Program-made: the position numbers and the translations under genes | Notes under the pieces: generated by a model | Told to the model about the DNA's origin: nothing | What the model saw: the letters and a program-made list of their open reading frames with translations, nothing else | Database searches by the model: none | Origin: a virus | Virus record (IMG/VR): IMGVR_UViG_3300025073_000133 | Span: 1 to 30,070 of that record | DNA: 30,070 bases | Reading direction: 5' to 3' (one strand) | In this document: piece after piece, positions 21,994 through 29,372 of the stretch | How positions within the stretch are numbered: the stretch's first letter is position 1 | Layout of the letters: every line of letters begins with the position of its first letter

Positions 21994-22407
21994 GTGGGAC
22001 TGTACGACCTGATGGCCGCCGAGGCGGCGGGCCGGAGACTGAGGCCCTGCCTCCTGAGGGACTTCTACCGGGCGCTCTCGCGCGATGACCGCGCCGACTT
22101 CCGGCGGGCGCTCGCCGACCCGGCGATCAGCCAAGAGGCGTTCTTGAGCGTCCTGCAAGCGCGCGGGTACGCCGGAACGAGTCCGACCACCGTCCACAAG
22201 CACCGCCGTCGAGAGTGCCCAACGTGCCGAGCGGACAATGCAAAGGGGATCTATGAAGACCACGATGCAGGACGCCGCGAAGCACGAAACGGCGATCCGA
22301 AAGCTCCAGGCGGACAACGCGAAGCTCTTACGCCAGCTCGACGAGGCCAAGTTGACGTCCCGCGATCTCGTCGACGCCGTGTACCGAGCCGCGCGGGAGG
22401 CCGCTGA
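21994..22407 (+). CDS. HTH-like phage protein, tail overlaps next gene
   Basis: A 137-residue frame from GTG with AAGGGAGG before it. The first 75 residues are a helical domain ending in the pattern SPTTVHKHRRRECPTC: 'LSRDDRADFRRALADPAIS', then 'FLSVLQARGYAGTSPTTV', where helices 2-3 look like a helix-turn-helix with a basic end and a terminal Cys pair. This small domain is common in phages of GC-rich hosts. After CPTC the frame continues in a different frame from the phosphoesterase gene for about 155 bases; codon use there favours the phosphoesterase frame, so the last ~50 residues are probably not conserved. A DNA-binding or regulatory role is inferred. Confidence 0.55.
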   Translation: MGLYDLMAAEAAGRRLRPCLLRDFYRALSRDDRADFRRALADPAISQEAFLSVLQARGYAGTSPTTVHKHRRRECPTCRADNAKGIYEDHDAGRREARNGDPKAPGGQREALTPARRGQVDVPRSRRRRVPSRAGGR

Positions 22408-23302
22408 CCAGGTCACGTACCGGCCGGTCGCCGCCCCGCGGGCGGAGCGCAGAAAGGATGACCCCGAGACCGCCATCCTACTGGTCTCGGACTGGCAGCT
22501 CGGGAAGCGGACCCCCACCTACAGCACCGAGGTCTGTGCCAAGCGCATCGCGCTGTACGCCGACCGCGTCCGGCGCCTCGTCGGCATCCAGCGGGCGGAC
22601 CGTCCAATCCGGAAGGCGGTCGTGTGCCTGCTCGGCGACCTCGTCGAGGGAGAGACCATCTTCCCGGGCCAGGCGTGGCGCGTCGACGCCTCGCTCTTCC
22701 GCCAAGTCCTGCTCGACGGTCCCGAGATCTTGGGGACTCTCCTGCGCGACCTCCTCAACTACTTTGAGGAGGTCGAGGTCCACGACGTTGTCGGGAACCA
22801 CGGGCGGATCGGGCGCCGTGGGGACTACCACCCCGAGACGAACGCCGACGCCATGCTCTATCACGCCACGCACCAGCAGCTCAGGGGCGAGGCACGCCTC
22901 CGGTGGTTGCCGAATTATCAACCCGGGGAGCGGGCCTGGTACCGCGTCTTCAGCGTGGGGCGGAACGCGTTCTTCTGCTTCCACGGCGACCAAATGCGGG
23001 GCGGGGGGTTCGCCGGCATCCCGATGTACGGCTTCATCCGGGCCATCATGTCGTGGGCCTCGGGCACGCTCCCGCAGCAGTTCCGGTACGGGCTCTGCGG
23101 TCACTGGCACTCGATGTGGTCGATCCCGGTCAACCAGACGCACGAGGGCCTTGCCCGCATCCTGTGGGTCAACGGGTCGACCGAGTCCGGCAACACCTGG
23201 CTCCAGGAAGAGATCAAGGCCCAGAACCCGCCCGGCCAGTGGCTCATGTTCGCACACGATCGCCGGGGGGTAACGGTCGAGCACCGAGTGTGGCTGGCGT
23301 AG
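22253..23302 (+). CDS. Calcineurin-like metallophosphoesterase
   Basis: A 349-residue protein. The ATG at 22253 follows AAAGGGG. An N-terminal helix or coiled coil (residues 1-55) precedes the phosphoesterase domain. Metal-binding motifs are LLVSDWQLG (D80, with Gln where His is usual in 'D-x-H'), LLGDLVEG (G128-D129), GNHGR (181-185), HGDQ (244-247) and GHWH (283-286). These are the five blocks of the calcineurin-like fold, giving a two-metal site. Targets in phages are usually nucleic acid or nucleotides. The Gln82 variant at the first metal is seen in some phage members but may alter metal use. It sits before the methyltransferase and may work in DNA metabolism; overlap with the HTH gene suggests coupled translation. 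Confidence 0.85.
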   Translation: MKTTMQDAAKHETAIRKLQADNAKLLRQLDEAKLTSRDLVDAVYRAAREAADQVTYRPVAAPRAERRKDDPETAILLVSDWQLGKRTPTYSTEVCAKRIALYADRVRRLVGIQRADRPIRKAVVCLLGDLVEGETIFPGQAWRVDASLFRQVLLDGPEILGTLLRDLLNYFEEVEVHDVVGNHGRIGRRGDYHPETNADAMLYHATHQQLRGEARLRWLPNYQPGERAWYRVFSVGRNAFFCFHGDQMRGGGFAGIPMYGFIRAIMSWASGTLPQQFRYGLCGHWHSMWSIPVNQTHEGLARILWVNGSTESGNTWLQEEIKAQNPPGQWLMFAHDRRGVTVEHRVWLA

Positions 23303-23336
23303 AGAGGGGTCCAGGCTGACTACCTGCGGGCAACGT

Positions 23337-23354
23337 CCCCGGCGCCGGCCGGGG
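23337..23354 (+). terminator. Candidate terminator-like hairpin before the methyltransferase
   Basis: CCCCGGC and GCCGGGG form a perfect seven-base-pair stem around the loop GCCG, 34 bases after the phosphoesterase stop. It is followed by AGCCCCTCCCTTCC without a T run, so an intrinsic terminator is uncertain. A TACGAT box lies at 23377-23382, between this stem and the methyltransferase ATG, and could be the -10 of a local promoter, but no -35 is seen. Confidence 0.35.
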
Positions 23355-23401
23355 AGCCCCTCCCTTCCGCCAGCGGTACGATATTACGCGACGGGGGACA
23401 G

Positions 23402-24388
23402 ATGAATGCGCTCTCGCTCTGCTCCGGGGTCGAAGGAATTGGATATGGACTCAAGCGGGTCGTGCCCGGCTACCGGACGGTCTGCTACGTCGAGGCGGAC
23501 CCGTACTGCCAGGACGTGCTCATTCGGCGCATGGAGGACGGATGGTTGGATTGTGCCCCGATCTGGCCCGACCTCCGGACCTTCGACGGACGCCCGTGGC
23601 GCGGCCGAATCGATCTTGTCCACGCTGGGTTTCCCTGTCAGCCCTTCTCCGTCGCGGGCAAGCGACGGGGGGCCGACGACGCCCGCAACCTCTGGCCTGA
23701 CGTGCGCCGGATCGTCGCTGAGTCCGATCCAAGAGTTGTGTTTCTCGAAAACGTTCCCGGTGCCTTGCCGTATTTCTTCCATGTCGTCCTGCCCGAGTTA
23801 CACGGCCTGGGCTACGTCACTGCGTGCCGACTCGTTACGGCGGCTGAAGTCGGCGCGCCGCACCGGAGGCAGCGAGTCTTCGTGCTGGCCCACCGCGAAC
23901 GTCCCGAATGGCGGGCGGAAGCCGAGGGGCGGAATGCCTCGGGCGGGCATGACACCGGACGGAAAGAAACGACAAGTTGGGCTTCACAATGTCGCGGAAC
24001 AGTTGTGGGCGAGCCCGAGCGCGCACGACGGAAGGCGCCCGGGGTCAGACGCGACGAGCATACAGGGAACAAACCTGAAACGGGACGCGGAGTTGTGGTC
24101 CACCCTGACGAGCCGCGACTGGCGGTCGGATTCCAGCCAGAAGTCGGATGCGGAGATTTACGGGACGAAGGGCCGCCCGCTTGGCCGCCAAGCCCCGAGG
24201 AGCGGGATCGGTGGGCCGCCGTCCTCGCCCGTTGGCCCGACCTCGCCCCCGCGACTGAGGCTCAACTCCCGCTTCGTCGAGTGGCTGATGGGCGTGCCCG
24301 TCGGGTGGACCGACTTCGCGCCCTTGGCAACGCCGTCGTGCCCGCCCAAGCCGCTAGAGCGTGGGAACTCCTAACTCGGTGTCAATGA
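23402..24388 (+). CDS. DNA cytosine-C5 methyltransferase with two overlapping C-terminal reading frames
   Basis: As read here the protein is 328 residues. N-terminal motifs are clear: ALSLCSGVEGIGYGLK (motif I, SAM binding), AGFPCQPFSVAGKRRG (motif IV, catalytic PCQ 78-80), LENVPG (motif VI, ENV 116-118), and VGAPHRRQRVFVLA (motif VIII). Near residue 163 (about base 23886) a second frame opens onto WPTANVPNGGR, then RKRQV-like and WASPSAHD / WSTLTSRDW blocks, ending FVEWLMGVPVGWTD; it stops at 24374. That frame has the high GC-third-position bias of real genes and looks like the target region of phage methylases. The first frame stays open too, and ends with motif X (RLRALGNAVVPAQAARAW). So the true product may need a +1 shift, or the gene is frameshifted. 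It would protect phage DNA from restriction. Confidence 0.75.
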   Translation: MNALSLCSGVEGIGYGLKRVVPGYRTVCYVEADPYCQDVLIRRMEDGWLDCAPIWPDLRTFDGRPWRGRIDLVHAGFPCQPFSVAGKRRGADDARNLWPDVRRIVAESDPRVVFLENVPGALPYFFHVVLPELHGLGYVTACRLVTAAEVGAPHRRQRVFVLAHRERPEWRAEAEGRNASGGHDTGRKETTSWASQCRGTVVGEPERARRKAPGVRRDEHTGNKPETGRGVVVHPDEPRLAVGFQPEVGCGDLRDEGPPAWPPSPEERDRWAAVLARWPDLAPATEAQLPLRRVADGRARRVDRLRALGNAVVPAQAARAWELLTRCQ

Positions 24389-25863
24389 GCGCTATCGCCG
24401 TCGTCCGCGTGCGGGGCCCGTGGGCCCGACTCGAGGGACCGCCAGAGGCCCGGGCCGCGGCGCGCGAGGCCTTGACCGCCGAAGTGCCGGGCGCGCGCCA
24501 CACGCGCGCCTACCAGAACGGCCGCTGGGACGGTACCAGATGTCTCGTCTCTGCGTCCGGCGCGTTCCCGTCCGGGCTCGCCGAGCGCGTGGCGGCGATC
24601 GTGGACGCGCGGATCCAGGTCGACGACGACCCCACGGCGCCGATGCCTTTCGCTGACCGGCTCGCGGGCGTCGAGCTGCGACCCTACCAGGTCACGGCCG
24701 CCGACGCGGCGGTCGAGAGGCGCCGGGTCTTGATCGAGTGCCCGACCGGGTCCGGGAAGACCGAGATCGGGGCCGAGGTGATCCGACGCGTCGGGGCCCC
24801 GGCCCTCTGGCTCACGCACCGGGCGGACCTCGCGCGCCAGACCGCCGAGCGCCTCCGCGCGCGGCTCGGGGTCGAGATTGGGCGTGTGGGGGCCGGGGCG
24901 GCCGACTGGCGGGCCGTGACGGTCGGGATGGTCCCGACCCTCGCCCGCCGCCTCGAGTCGCGCCACGCGGGCACGCTGGCCCGCCTGGGGGCCGTCAGGG
25001 TGCTGGTGCTCGATGAATGCCATCACGGAGCCGCCGACACGTGGAGACTCGTCGCCCAGGCCTGCGGGTCGGCCGCCTACAGGATCGGGCTCTCGGGCAC
25101 CGCCCCGCGGCGCGACCCGCTGACCGACCTCCTGCTCGAGGGCGTGTGCGGCCCGACTGTCGTGGCGGCCGAGACTGGCGTGCTCGAGGCCGCCGGGTTC
25201 CTGGCGCGCCCGACCGTGCGGCTGCTGGAGCCACCGCCCGCCAGCTACCCGTCCTACGAGGAGGTGCGGGAGGCCGTCCTGCCGGACTGGCGCCGCGACC
25301 CGAAGCGCCTCGCGCGCCTCGGGACCCGCCTCTTTGACGAGGCCCGACGGCGGGGGATCGTCGGGAACCGCGACCGGACCGAGGCCTTCGCCGCAGCGGC
25401 CGCGCGGCACGCGCTGGCGGGGGAGCGGGTCCTCGTGCTGTGCGAGCTCCGGCCCCACGCCGCGGCCCTCGAGGCGGCGGTCCGCCGGCGCGGGGTCGAG
25501 CGGACGTGGTGCCTGACGGGGGAGGATCGGGACCGGGAGGCGGCGCTCGGGCGCTACCGCTTACTCGCTGGGGGCGGCGTGCTGGTCGCGACGCCGTGGT
25601 TCCGCGAGGGGATGGACGTCCCGGAGATCGACGCTGGGCTTCTGGCGGGGGGCTCACTGAGCGAGATCGCGGTCCTCCAGGGGTTCGGCCGGATGCTGCG
25701 GCCGCGATCAGATAAGGCGGAGGTGCTGGTCTACGACGCCCTGGACGGCCGGGACCCAGGCGCCCGGAAGGACTACCTGGCCCAGCACGCGCTCGCGCGC
25801 CTGCGGGTCTACCGTGAGCGCGGCTGGGTGATCGAGCGGCAGCCCGCCGGGGGGTGGAGATGA
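24385..25863 (+). CDS. SF2 helicase (DEXH type)
   Basis: A 492-residue protein, ATG at 24385 overlapping the methyltransferase stop (ATGA); an in-frame GTG 24 bases upstream is possible. Domains: an N-terminal ~90-residue segment with NGRWDGTRCLV (a small fold seen before phage UvsW-like helicases), then motifs RPYQ (99-102), Walker A PTGSGKT (120-126), LDECHH (DECH 210-213), LSGTAPR (237-), and a second RecA domain with VLVATPWFREGMDVPE and QGFGRMLRP (motif VI, Arg436/439). These fit superfamily 2 helicases used in phage replication restart, branch migration or strand exchange. It opens the replication module, coupled to the initiator gene downstream (ATGA at 25860). Confidence 0.9.
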   Translation: MSAIAVVRVRGPWARLEGPPEARAAAREALTAEVPGARHTRAYQNGRWDGTRCLVSASGAFPSGLAERVAAIVDARIQVDDDPTAPMPFADRLAGVELRPYQVTAADAAVERRRVLIECPTGSGKTEIGAEVIRRVGAPALWLTHRADLARQTAERLRARLGVEIGRVGAGAADWRAVTVGMVPTLARRLESRHAGTLARLGAVRVLVLDECHHGAADTWRLVAQACGSAAYRIGLSGTAPRRDPLTDLLLEGVCGPTVVAAETGVLEAAGFLARPTVRLLEPPPASYPSYEEVREAVLPDWRRDPKRLARLGTRLFDEARRRGIVGNRDRTEAFAAAAARHALAGERVLVLCELRPHAAALEAAVRRRGVERTWCLTGEDRDREAALGRYRLLAGGGVLVATPWFREGMDVPEIDAGLLAGGSLSEIAVLQGFGRMLRPRSDKAEVLVYDALDGRDPGARKDYLAQHALARLRVYRERGWVIERQPAGGWR

Positions 25864-26846
25864 GGATTCCGAAGATTGAGGTTGGGCGAGATGTCCTTCA
25901 TCAGTATCGTGCGGCCGATCGGGCGGGCCGGCAAGCCATCCTGAACCGCGTCGCGGAGGCGAGTGGGGCGCACCGGAAGTCGGTGATCCGGGCGGTCAAC
26001 GACCTCGTGCGGGTCAACCTCGCGCTGGCCGAGAAGATCTCCCTCCGGCTCCAGGAGGTACGAAATGACCCGGCGCTTCCACCCTTCGTGGCGGCCATCC
26101 TCGACGAGGTTGAGTCGATGTGCGACGAGGCCTTCGCGGTGGAGAACATCGCCTCAAGAACCCACCCGCATCAGCGTCAAAATGGAGGCCAAAATGGACG
26201 GGGTTCGGTAACGAAGTCCGGCAATGGTAGCATGCGGGTAGCATCTAAGGAGCCCAATGATAGCGCCTGGGTAACGAAGTCACGTAAGTTGCAGCGCGCA
26301 AAGAAAAAAAGAGATGCTACCGAGACGTTACTTTCCTATACTAGTAGTAAGGAGTATAAAGTGATTAAGGATTCTAGTATTACTCCCCCAAAAAATCTGC
26401 CGGTAACCTTCGGCGGGAAGCCTGCGCCGCCTTCGGCGGCGCCTCGCGCTAGCGCGCGAGACACACTCGACGTCGTCCAGCTTCTCTCGGCCGTCGAGGG
26501 GATCCTCCACACCCAGTGCGGGCCAGAGACGTCGTACGGGGTCCGCGCCGCCGGCCTCGCCAGACTCCGGCTCTCGGAGGGCGCGGCGCTGGCGGACCTC
26601 CTGCGGGTCTGCCAGATCGGGATCGCCAGGTGGCGGCGGGAGAAGTTCCCCCCGCTCCGGAGCCTGTCGTACCTGTGGGGCTCCACGATGCGGGCGATCC
26701 TCGACGGGGGCGACGGCTCGGGGCCGGGTGGCGCCCGAGGCCAGGCCCCGGTCTTCCGCGAGGGCGAAGAGGCCGAGGCGTGGGCCCGGGGCTGCGAGGA
26801 GATGCCCACCGCGACCCGAGCCATCTTGCTGGGGCCGGATAGGTAG
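25860..26846 (+). CDS. Replication initiator, lambda O-like, containing an internal origin-like region
   Basis: A 328-residue protein; ATG at 25860 overlaps the helicase stop. Residues 1-60 form a helical HTH-like domain (EVGRDVLHQYRAADRAGR, then EASGAHRKSVIRAVNDLVR). Residues about 98-190 are a polar linker (HPHQRQNGGQNGRG, then low-complexity K/S/T) encoded by AT-rich DNA unlike the rest of the window. Residues about 200-285 (TLDVVQLLSAVEGILHTQCG and LARLRLSEGAALADLLRVC, then SLSYLWGSTM) form a second helical domain, the kind that binds a helicase loader. An N-terminal DNA-binding domain, a disordered middle coded by the origin and a C-terminal loader-binding domain is the lambda O layout. 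The gene for a DnaC-like loader follows at once. Function is inferred from this arrangement. Confidence 0.65.
   Translation: MRIPKIEVGRDVLHQYRAADRAGRQAILNRVAEASGAHRKSVIRAVNDLVRVNLALAEKISLRLQEVRNDPALPPFVAAILDEVESMCDEAFAVENIASRTHPHQRQNGGQNGRGSVTKSGNGSMRVASKEPNDSAWVTKSRKLQRAKKKRDATETLLSYTSSKEYKVIKDSSITPPKNLPVTFGGKPAPPSAAPRASARDTLDVVQLLSAVEGILHTQCGPETSYGVRAAGLARLRLSEGAALADLLRVCQIGIARWRREKFPPLRSLSYLWGSTMRAILDGGDGSGPGGARGQAPVFREGEEAEAWARGCEEMPTATRAILLGPDR
26207..26400. other. Putative replication origin inside the initiator gene
   Basis: Within the initiator's linker coding region: two identical GGTAACGAAGTC boxes (26207-26218, 26270-26281; 63 bases apart), two GGTAGCAT boxes (26226-26233, 26237-26244), the exact inverse GATGCTACC (26313-26321), and an inverse CGTTAC (26326-26331). 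Downstream lies an AT-rich stretch; 26281-26400 is about 39% G+C by hand count in a window near 70%, with AAAGAAAAAAAG and several TAGTA/TATA-type steps. Repeats beside an AT-rich unwinding segment inside an O-like gene match the lambda origin layout. No experimental evidence; this is inference from pattern. Confidence 0.55.
26424..26460. repeat. Two adjacent hairpins beside the putative origin
   Basis: GCGCCGCC-TTC-GGCGGCGC (26424-26442, perfect eight-base-pair stem) is followed directly by CTCGCGC-TAGC-GCGCGAG (26443-26460, perfect seven-base-pair stem). They lie just after the AT-rich segment. CCTTCGGCGG also occurs as a direct repeat (26408 and 26430 regions). They could be primosome-assembly or single-strand hairpin sites, or chance in GC-rich coding DNA. 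Confidence 0.45.
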
Positions 26847-26849
26847 CTA

Positions 26850-27572
26850 GTGGACGACCTCCTCCCGCCCGAGCTCGACGACCTCGAGCCCGAGGACGAC
26901 GCTGCGGCGCGGGTCCGGGCCTGCGGGGTCCCGTACCCGGAGTGGGGGTGGGGCAGTCTCCGGGAGTGGCGCGCCGAGGGGGTGTCGCCCGCCGACCTCC
27001 GGGATTGGGGGCGGGCCCCAGCGCCTGGGCGCTGGGGGCTCCTGCTTCACGGGGCGCCTGGGCTCGGGAAGACGGTCGCGGCCTGCTGCATGATCCGGGA
27101 CGCCGCCGAGCGCCGGGTCGGGTCCGCGGGGGCCTGGGTCATGGTGACGGCCCCCCGCACCCAGGAGGCGGTCGTGGCCGGGGCGTTTCGGCAGCGCCCG
27201 GCCCCGGCTCAGTTCTATCGGTGGCAGGGCCTCAAGGCGCGGCTCGACGCCGCCAAGACCGGGGCGTTGCCGTGGGGCGAGGAGCCGCCCCTGACGGCCG
27301 ACAAGCTGCTGGGCGAGATCGAGGGGCGGTGCGTGGTCCTGGCGCTCGACGACGTCGATGTCGACGCCCACACGCCCTGGAAAGAGGAGGTTCTCTTGCG
27401 CTTGCTTGAGATCCCGCTCCGGGGTCGGCGGTTGATTCTGACGACGAATCTCCTCCAAGACCGGATGCAGGCGCGGGACCGGCTCGGGGAGCGGGTGGTG
27501 GATCGCCTGATGGACCCATCGGTTTTCGCTCGCGTCCAGTTCTCGGGCGAGAGCCTCCGAAGGCGCCGGTAG
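26850..27572 (+). CDS. DnaC-like helicase loader, AAA+ ATPase
   Basis: A 240-residue protein from GTG, three bases after the initiator stop. It has Walker A (HGAPGLGKT, residues 67-75), Walker B (VLALDDVD, about 163-170), sensor I (ILTTN, 196-200) and a C-terminal helical lid with an ARLG-like arginine region (DRLGERVVDRLMD). The acidic N-terminal 20 residues (MDDLLPPELDDLEPEDD) could bind a partner. This matches helicase loaders of the DnaC/IstB-type AAA+ group, which place the replicative helicase on DNA. Gene order O-like initiator, loader, DnaB-like helicase supports this. It lacks the zinc-type N-terminal domain of lambda P and is instead closer to phage DnaC homologues. Confidence 0.85.
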   Translation: MDDLLPPELDDLEPEDDAAARVRACGVPYPEWGWGSLREWRAEGVSPADLRDWGRAPAPGRWGLLLHGAPGLGKTVAACCMIRDAAERRVGSAGAWVMVTAPRTQEAVVAGAFRQRPAPAQFYRWQGLKARLDAAKTGALPWGEEPPLTADKLLGEIEGRCVVLALDDVDVDAHTPWKEEVLLRLLEIPLRGRRLILTTNLLQDRMQARDRLGERVVDRLMDPSVFARVQFSGESLRRRR

Positions 27573-27578
27573 GCGTTC

Positions 27579-28934
27579 GTGAGCGACCCGCCCGCCTACG
27601 GGCAGAGCTTCGGCCCCGGGTTCCTGCGCAAGGTCCTGTCCCTGTGCATCAAGACCGGGCTCCACCGCCGGGTGCCGGGTGCCTGCGACCCGGACCACTT
27701 CGCCGAGGGGTCGGAGGGGCGTCTCGTGGGCCCGCGCCAGCGCCTGGCGCGCCTGGTCGAGCGGCACGGCGAGGCGGACCCCCGCGGGTGGCCGGGCCTC
27801 GAGTCGATGGACCACCTCGTGGAGGCAGAGGTCCGGCGCCTTCGGACCGACGAGGCGGTGGCCCTGCGCGAGGAGTGGGGCGCCGTCCGGGAGGCGGAGG
27901 TCCCGGACGCCGCGTATGTCGAGGGCGAGGTCCTGGAGTGGATCGGGCGCTCTCGGCTCCAGCGCGCGCTGCTCGGCGCGGCGGACCTCTACCAGCGGGG
28001 CGAGTCGGCGGCCGAGATCCGGAAGTACGTCACCCGCGCGATACGGGAGTCCGAGCCCGCGTCTTCCGGCCGCTCCGTGCCGCTGATCGCGACCTACGAG
28101 GAGCGGGTCGCGCTCTGGGAGCGGGGCGAGGACCTCGCGGGGCGTGTGCCGACCGGCTTCCCGAAGCTCGACCTCGCGCTCGGCTCCGGGGTCCGGCCCG
28201 GTGAGGTGATGTACTTCCTGGCGCCCCCGAAGGGGGCGAAGACGAGCGCGCTCCTGAACGTCGCACTCAACGCCGCGCGTCGGCGCCACGGGGTGGCGTT
28301 CTTCTCGTTCGAGATGGGCGCGATGCCGATGCTCATGCGAATGGACCGGAACGTGGCGCGCGCCACCAAGCAGGAATTGCGGGCCGACACCTCGGGGATG
28401 GCGCGCGCCTACCGGGGCCTGATCGCGGCGGGCGCCGGCGAGGTCCACCTCTGGACCGGCTCCCCGCGGGAGGCGGGGGTCGTGGACGCCGTGCAGCGGC
28501 ATGTGGAGGACCTGCGGCGCGAGGGCGAGCGCGTCGACCTCGTGGTGCTCGACTTCCTCAACATCATGGGGTCGGGGTCCGGCGAGCGCGAGCTCCGGCA
28601 CGAGCTCGCGGCCATCAGCCGGGAGATCGCGGCCGCCGCTCGTGCGCTCGGGGCGGCGGTCTGGTCGGCCGCGCTCGTGAAGCGCAGCGCGATCGCCAAG
28701 GCCAGGATCCGGAAGGACGATATCGCGGAGGCGTTCGAGGTCATCGCGGTGGGGGACGGGTTCGTCGGGATCTGCGCGTCCGAGGAGCTGGTGCAGGCCG
28801 GGATGCGGTCCCTCTACGTCGCGGCCCTGCGGGACGAGGCGGACGAGCAGTTCGCCGGGACCTACCGCGTGGACCTCGACCGGATGGCGTTCCGGAGCGT
28901 GAAGGACGAGGAGGTGCCGCATGGTGCTGCGTGA
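27579..28934 (+). CDS. DnaB-like replicative helicase (RecA-fold ATPase)
   Basis: A 451-residue protein from GTG. The N-terminal ~190 residues are helical and hold a LHRRVPGACDPDHF segment typical of phage DnaB-like proteins. The ATPase core begins RVPTGFPKLDLALGSGVRPGEVMYFLAPPKGAKT (residues 215-222 are the P-loop, APPKGAKT, where Gly before Lys is replaced by Ala). It continues with VAFFSFEMG (motif 1a with Glu and Met) and VDLVVLDFLNIM (Walker B), then a His/Glu-rich region and AVWSAALVKRS. It would unwind DNA at the fork after loading. Position next to the loader supports this. The altered P-loop occurs in some DnaB-like ATPases; activity should still be possible. Confidence 0.8.
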   Translation: MSDPPAYGQSFGPGFLRKVLSLCIKTGLHRRVPGACDPDHFAEGSEGRLVGPRQRLARLVERHGEADPRGWPGLESMDHLVEAEVRRLRTDEAVALREEWGAVREAEVPDAAYVEGEVLEWIGRSRLQRALLGAADLYQRGESAAEIRKYVTRAIRESEPASSGRSVPLIATYEERVALWERGEDLAGRVPTGFPKLDLALGSGVRPGEVMYFLAPPKGAKTSALLNVALNAARRRHGVAFFSFEMGAMPMLMRMDRNVARATKQELRADTSGMARAYRGLIAAGAGEVHLWTGSPREAGVVDAVQRHVEDLRREGERVDLVVLDFLNIMGSGSGERELRHELAAISREIAAAARALGAAVWSAALVKRSAIAKARIRKDDIAEAFEVIAVGDGFVGICASEELVQAGMRSLYVAALRDEADEQFAGTYRVDLDRMAFRSVKDEEVPHGAA

Positions 28935-29064
28935 CCCGCTCGAGGAGGAGATCGACGTGCTGGTGGGCCAGATCTGCGACCTGCGGGCGCAACTCCAGGA
29001 GCGCGAGTGGCGGCTCGGGGAGTTGCGCCGCAGCCTGTACGCGCGGATCAAAGAGCCGTCATGA
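28921..29064 (+). CDS. 47-residue coiled-coil protein
   Basis: A small protein with GAGGAGG seven bases before its ATG, overlapping the helicase gene by 14 bases. The whole sequence is one charged helix (DPLEEEIDVLVGQICDLR, AQLQEREWRLGELRRSL), which should form a coiled coil. It may be a replisome accessory or an interaction peptide for the helicase. Too short for family recognition. Confidence 0.6.
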   Translation: MVLRDPLEEEIDVLVGQICDLRAQLQEREWRLGELRRSLYARIKEPS

Positions 29065-29102
29065 CGGGGAGACTGGATAGAAGAAGGAGGGGGAGAAAAA
29101 CA

Positions 29103-29372
29103 ATGGCTGAGATCCGAGCGAGCTACAGGCGGACGTTTCAGGTCCGGCCGTACGAGACCGAGACCGTCGAGCTGTCGGTGGCGGACGAGGTGCCCGACGG
29201 CATCACCAACAAGGCCGATCTTGTGGGCCGCCTCCACGCCCAGCTCGCGGAGGTCGGGGACGCGGTGGTGCTGGACCGCATGGTGCGGGCTCCGCAGCAG
29301 AGGCCCGACGAGCGCACGTCAAGTTCTGGCCTCAATGACCGAACCGGTGATCCGTGGGCGGCGAATCCATGA
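29103..29372 (+). CDS. Conserved small phage protein, unknown function
   Basis: An 89-residue protein; ATG at 29103 follows AGAAGGAGGGGGAG. It opens MAEIRASYRRTFQVRPYETETVELSV, a strand pair with a 'Y-E-[PT]-x-x-[IV]-x-[LV]-x-V' pattern found in many small phage proteins placed near replication genes. A helix follows (KADLVGRLHAQLAEVGDAVVLDRM). The tail is polar and probably disordered. Context in the replication region suggests a DNA metabolism role, but none is demonstrated. The stop overlaps the next start (ATGA). Confidence 0.65.
   Translation: MAEIRASYRRTFQVRPYETETVELSVADEVPDGITNKADLVGRLHAQLAEVGDAVVLDRMVRAPQQRPDERTSSSGLNDRTGDPWAANP

Noticed and set aside
22005-22260. HTH-like protein as a terminase small subunit
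   Set aside because: No terminase large subunit is nearby and the packaging genes should lie upstream of the capsid gene, outside the window; the small helical domain is not specific enough.
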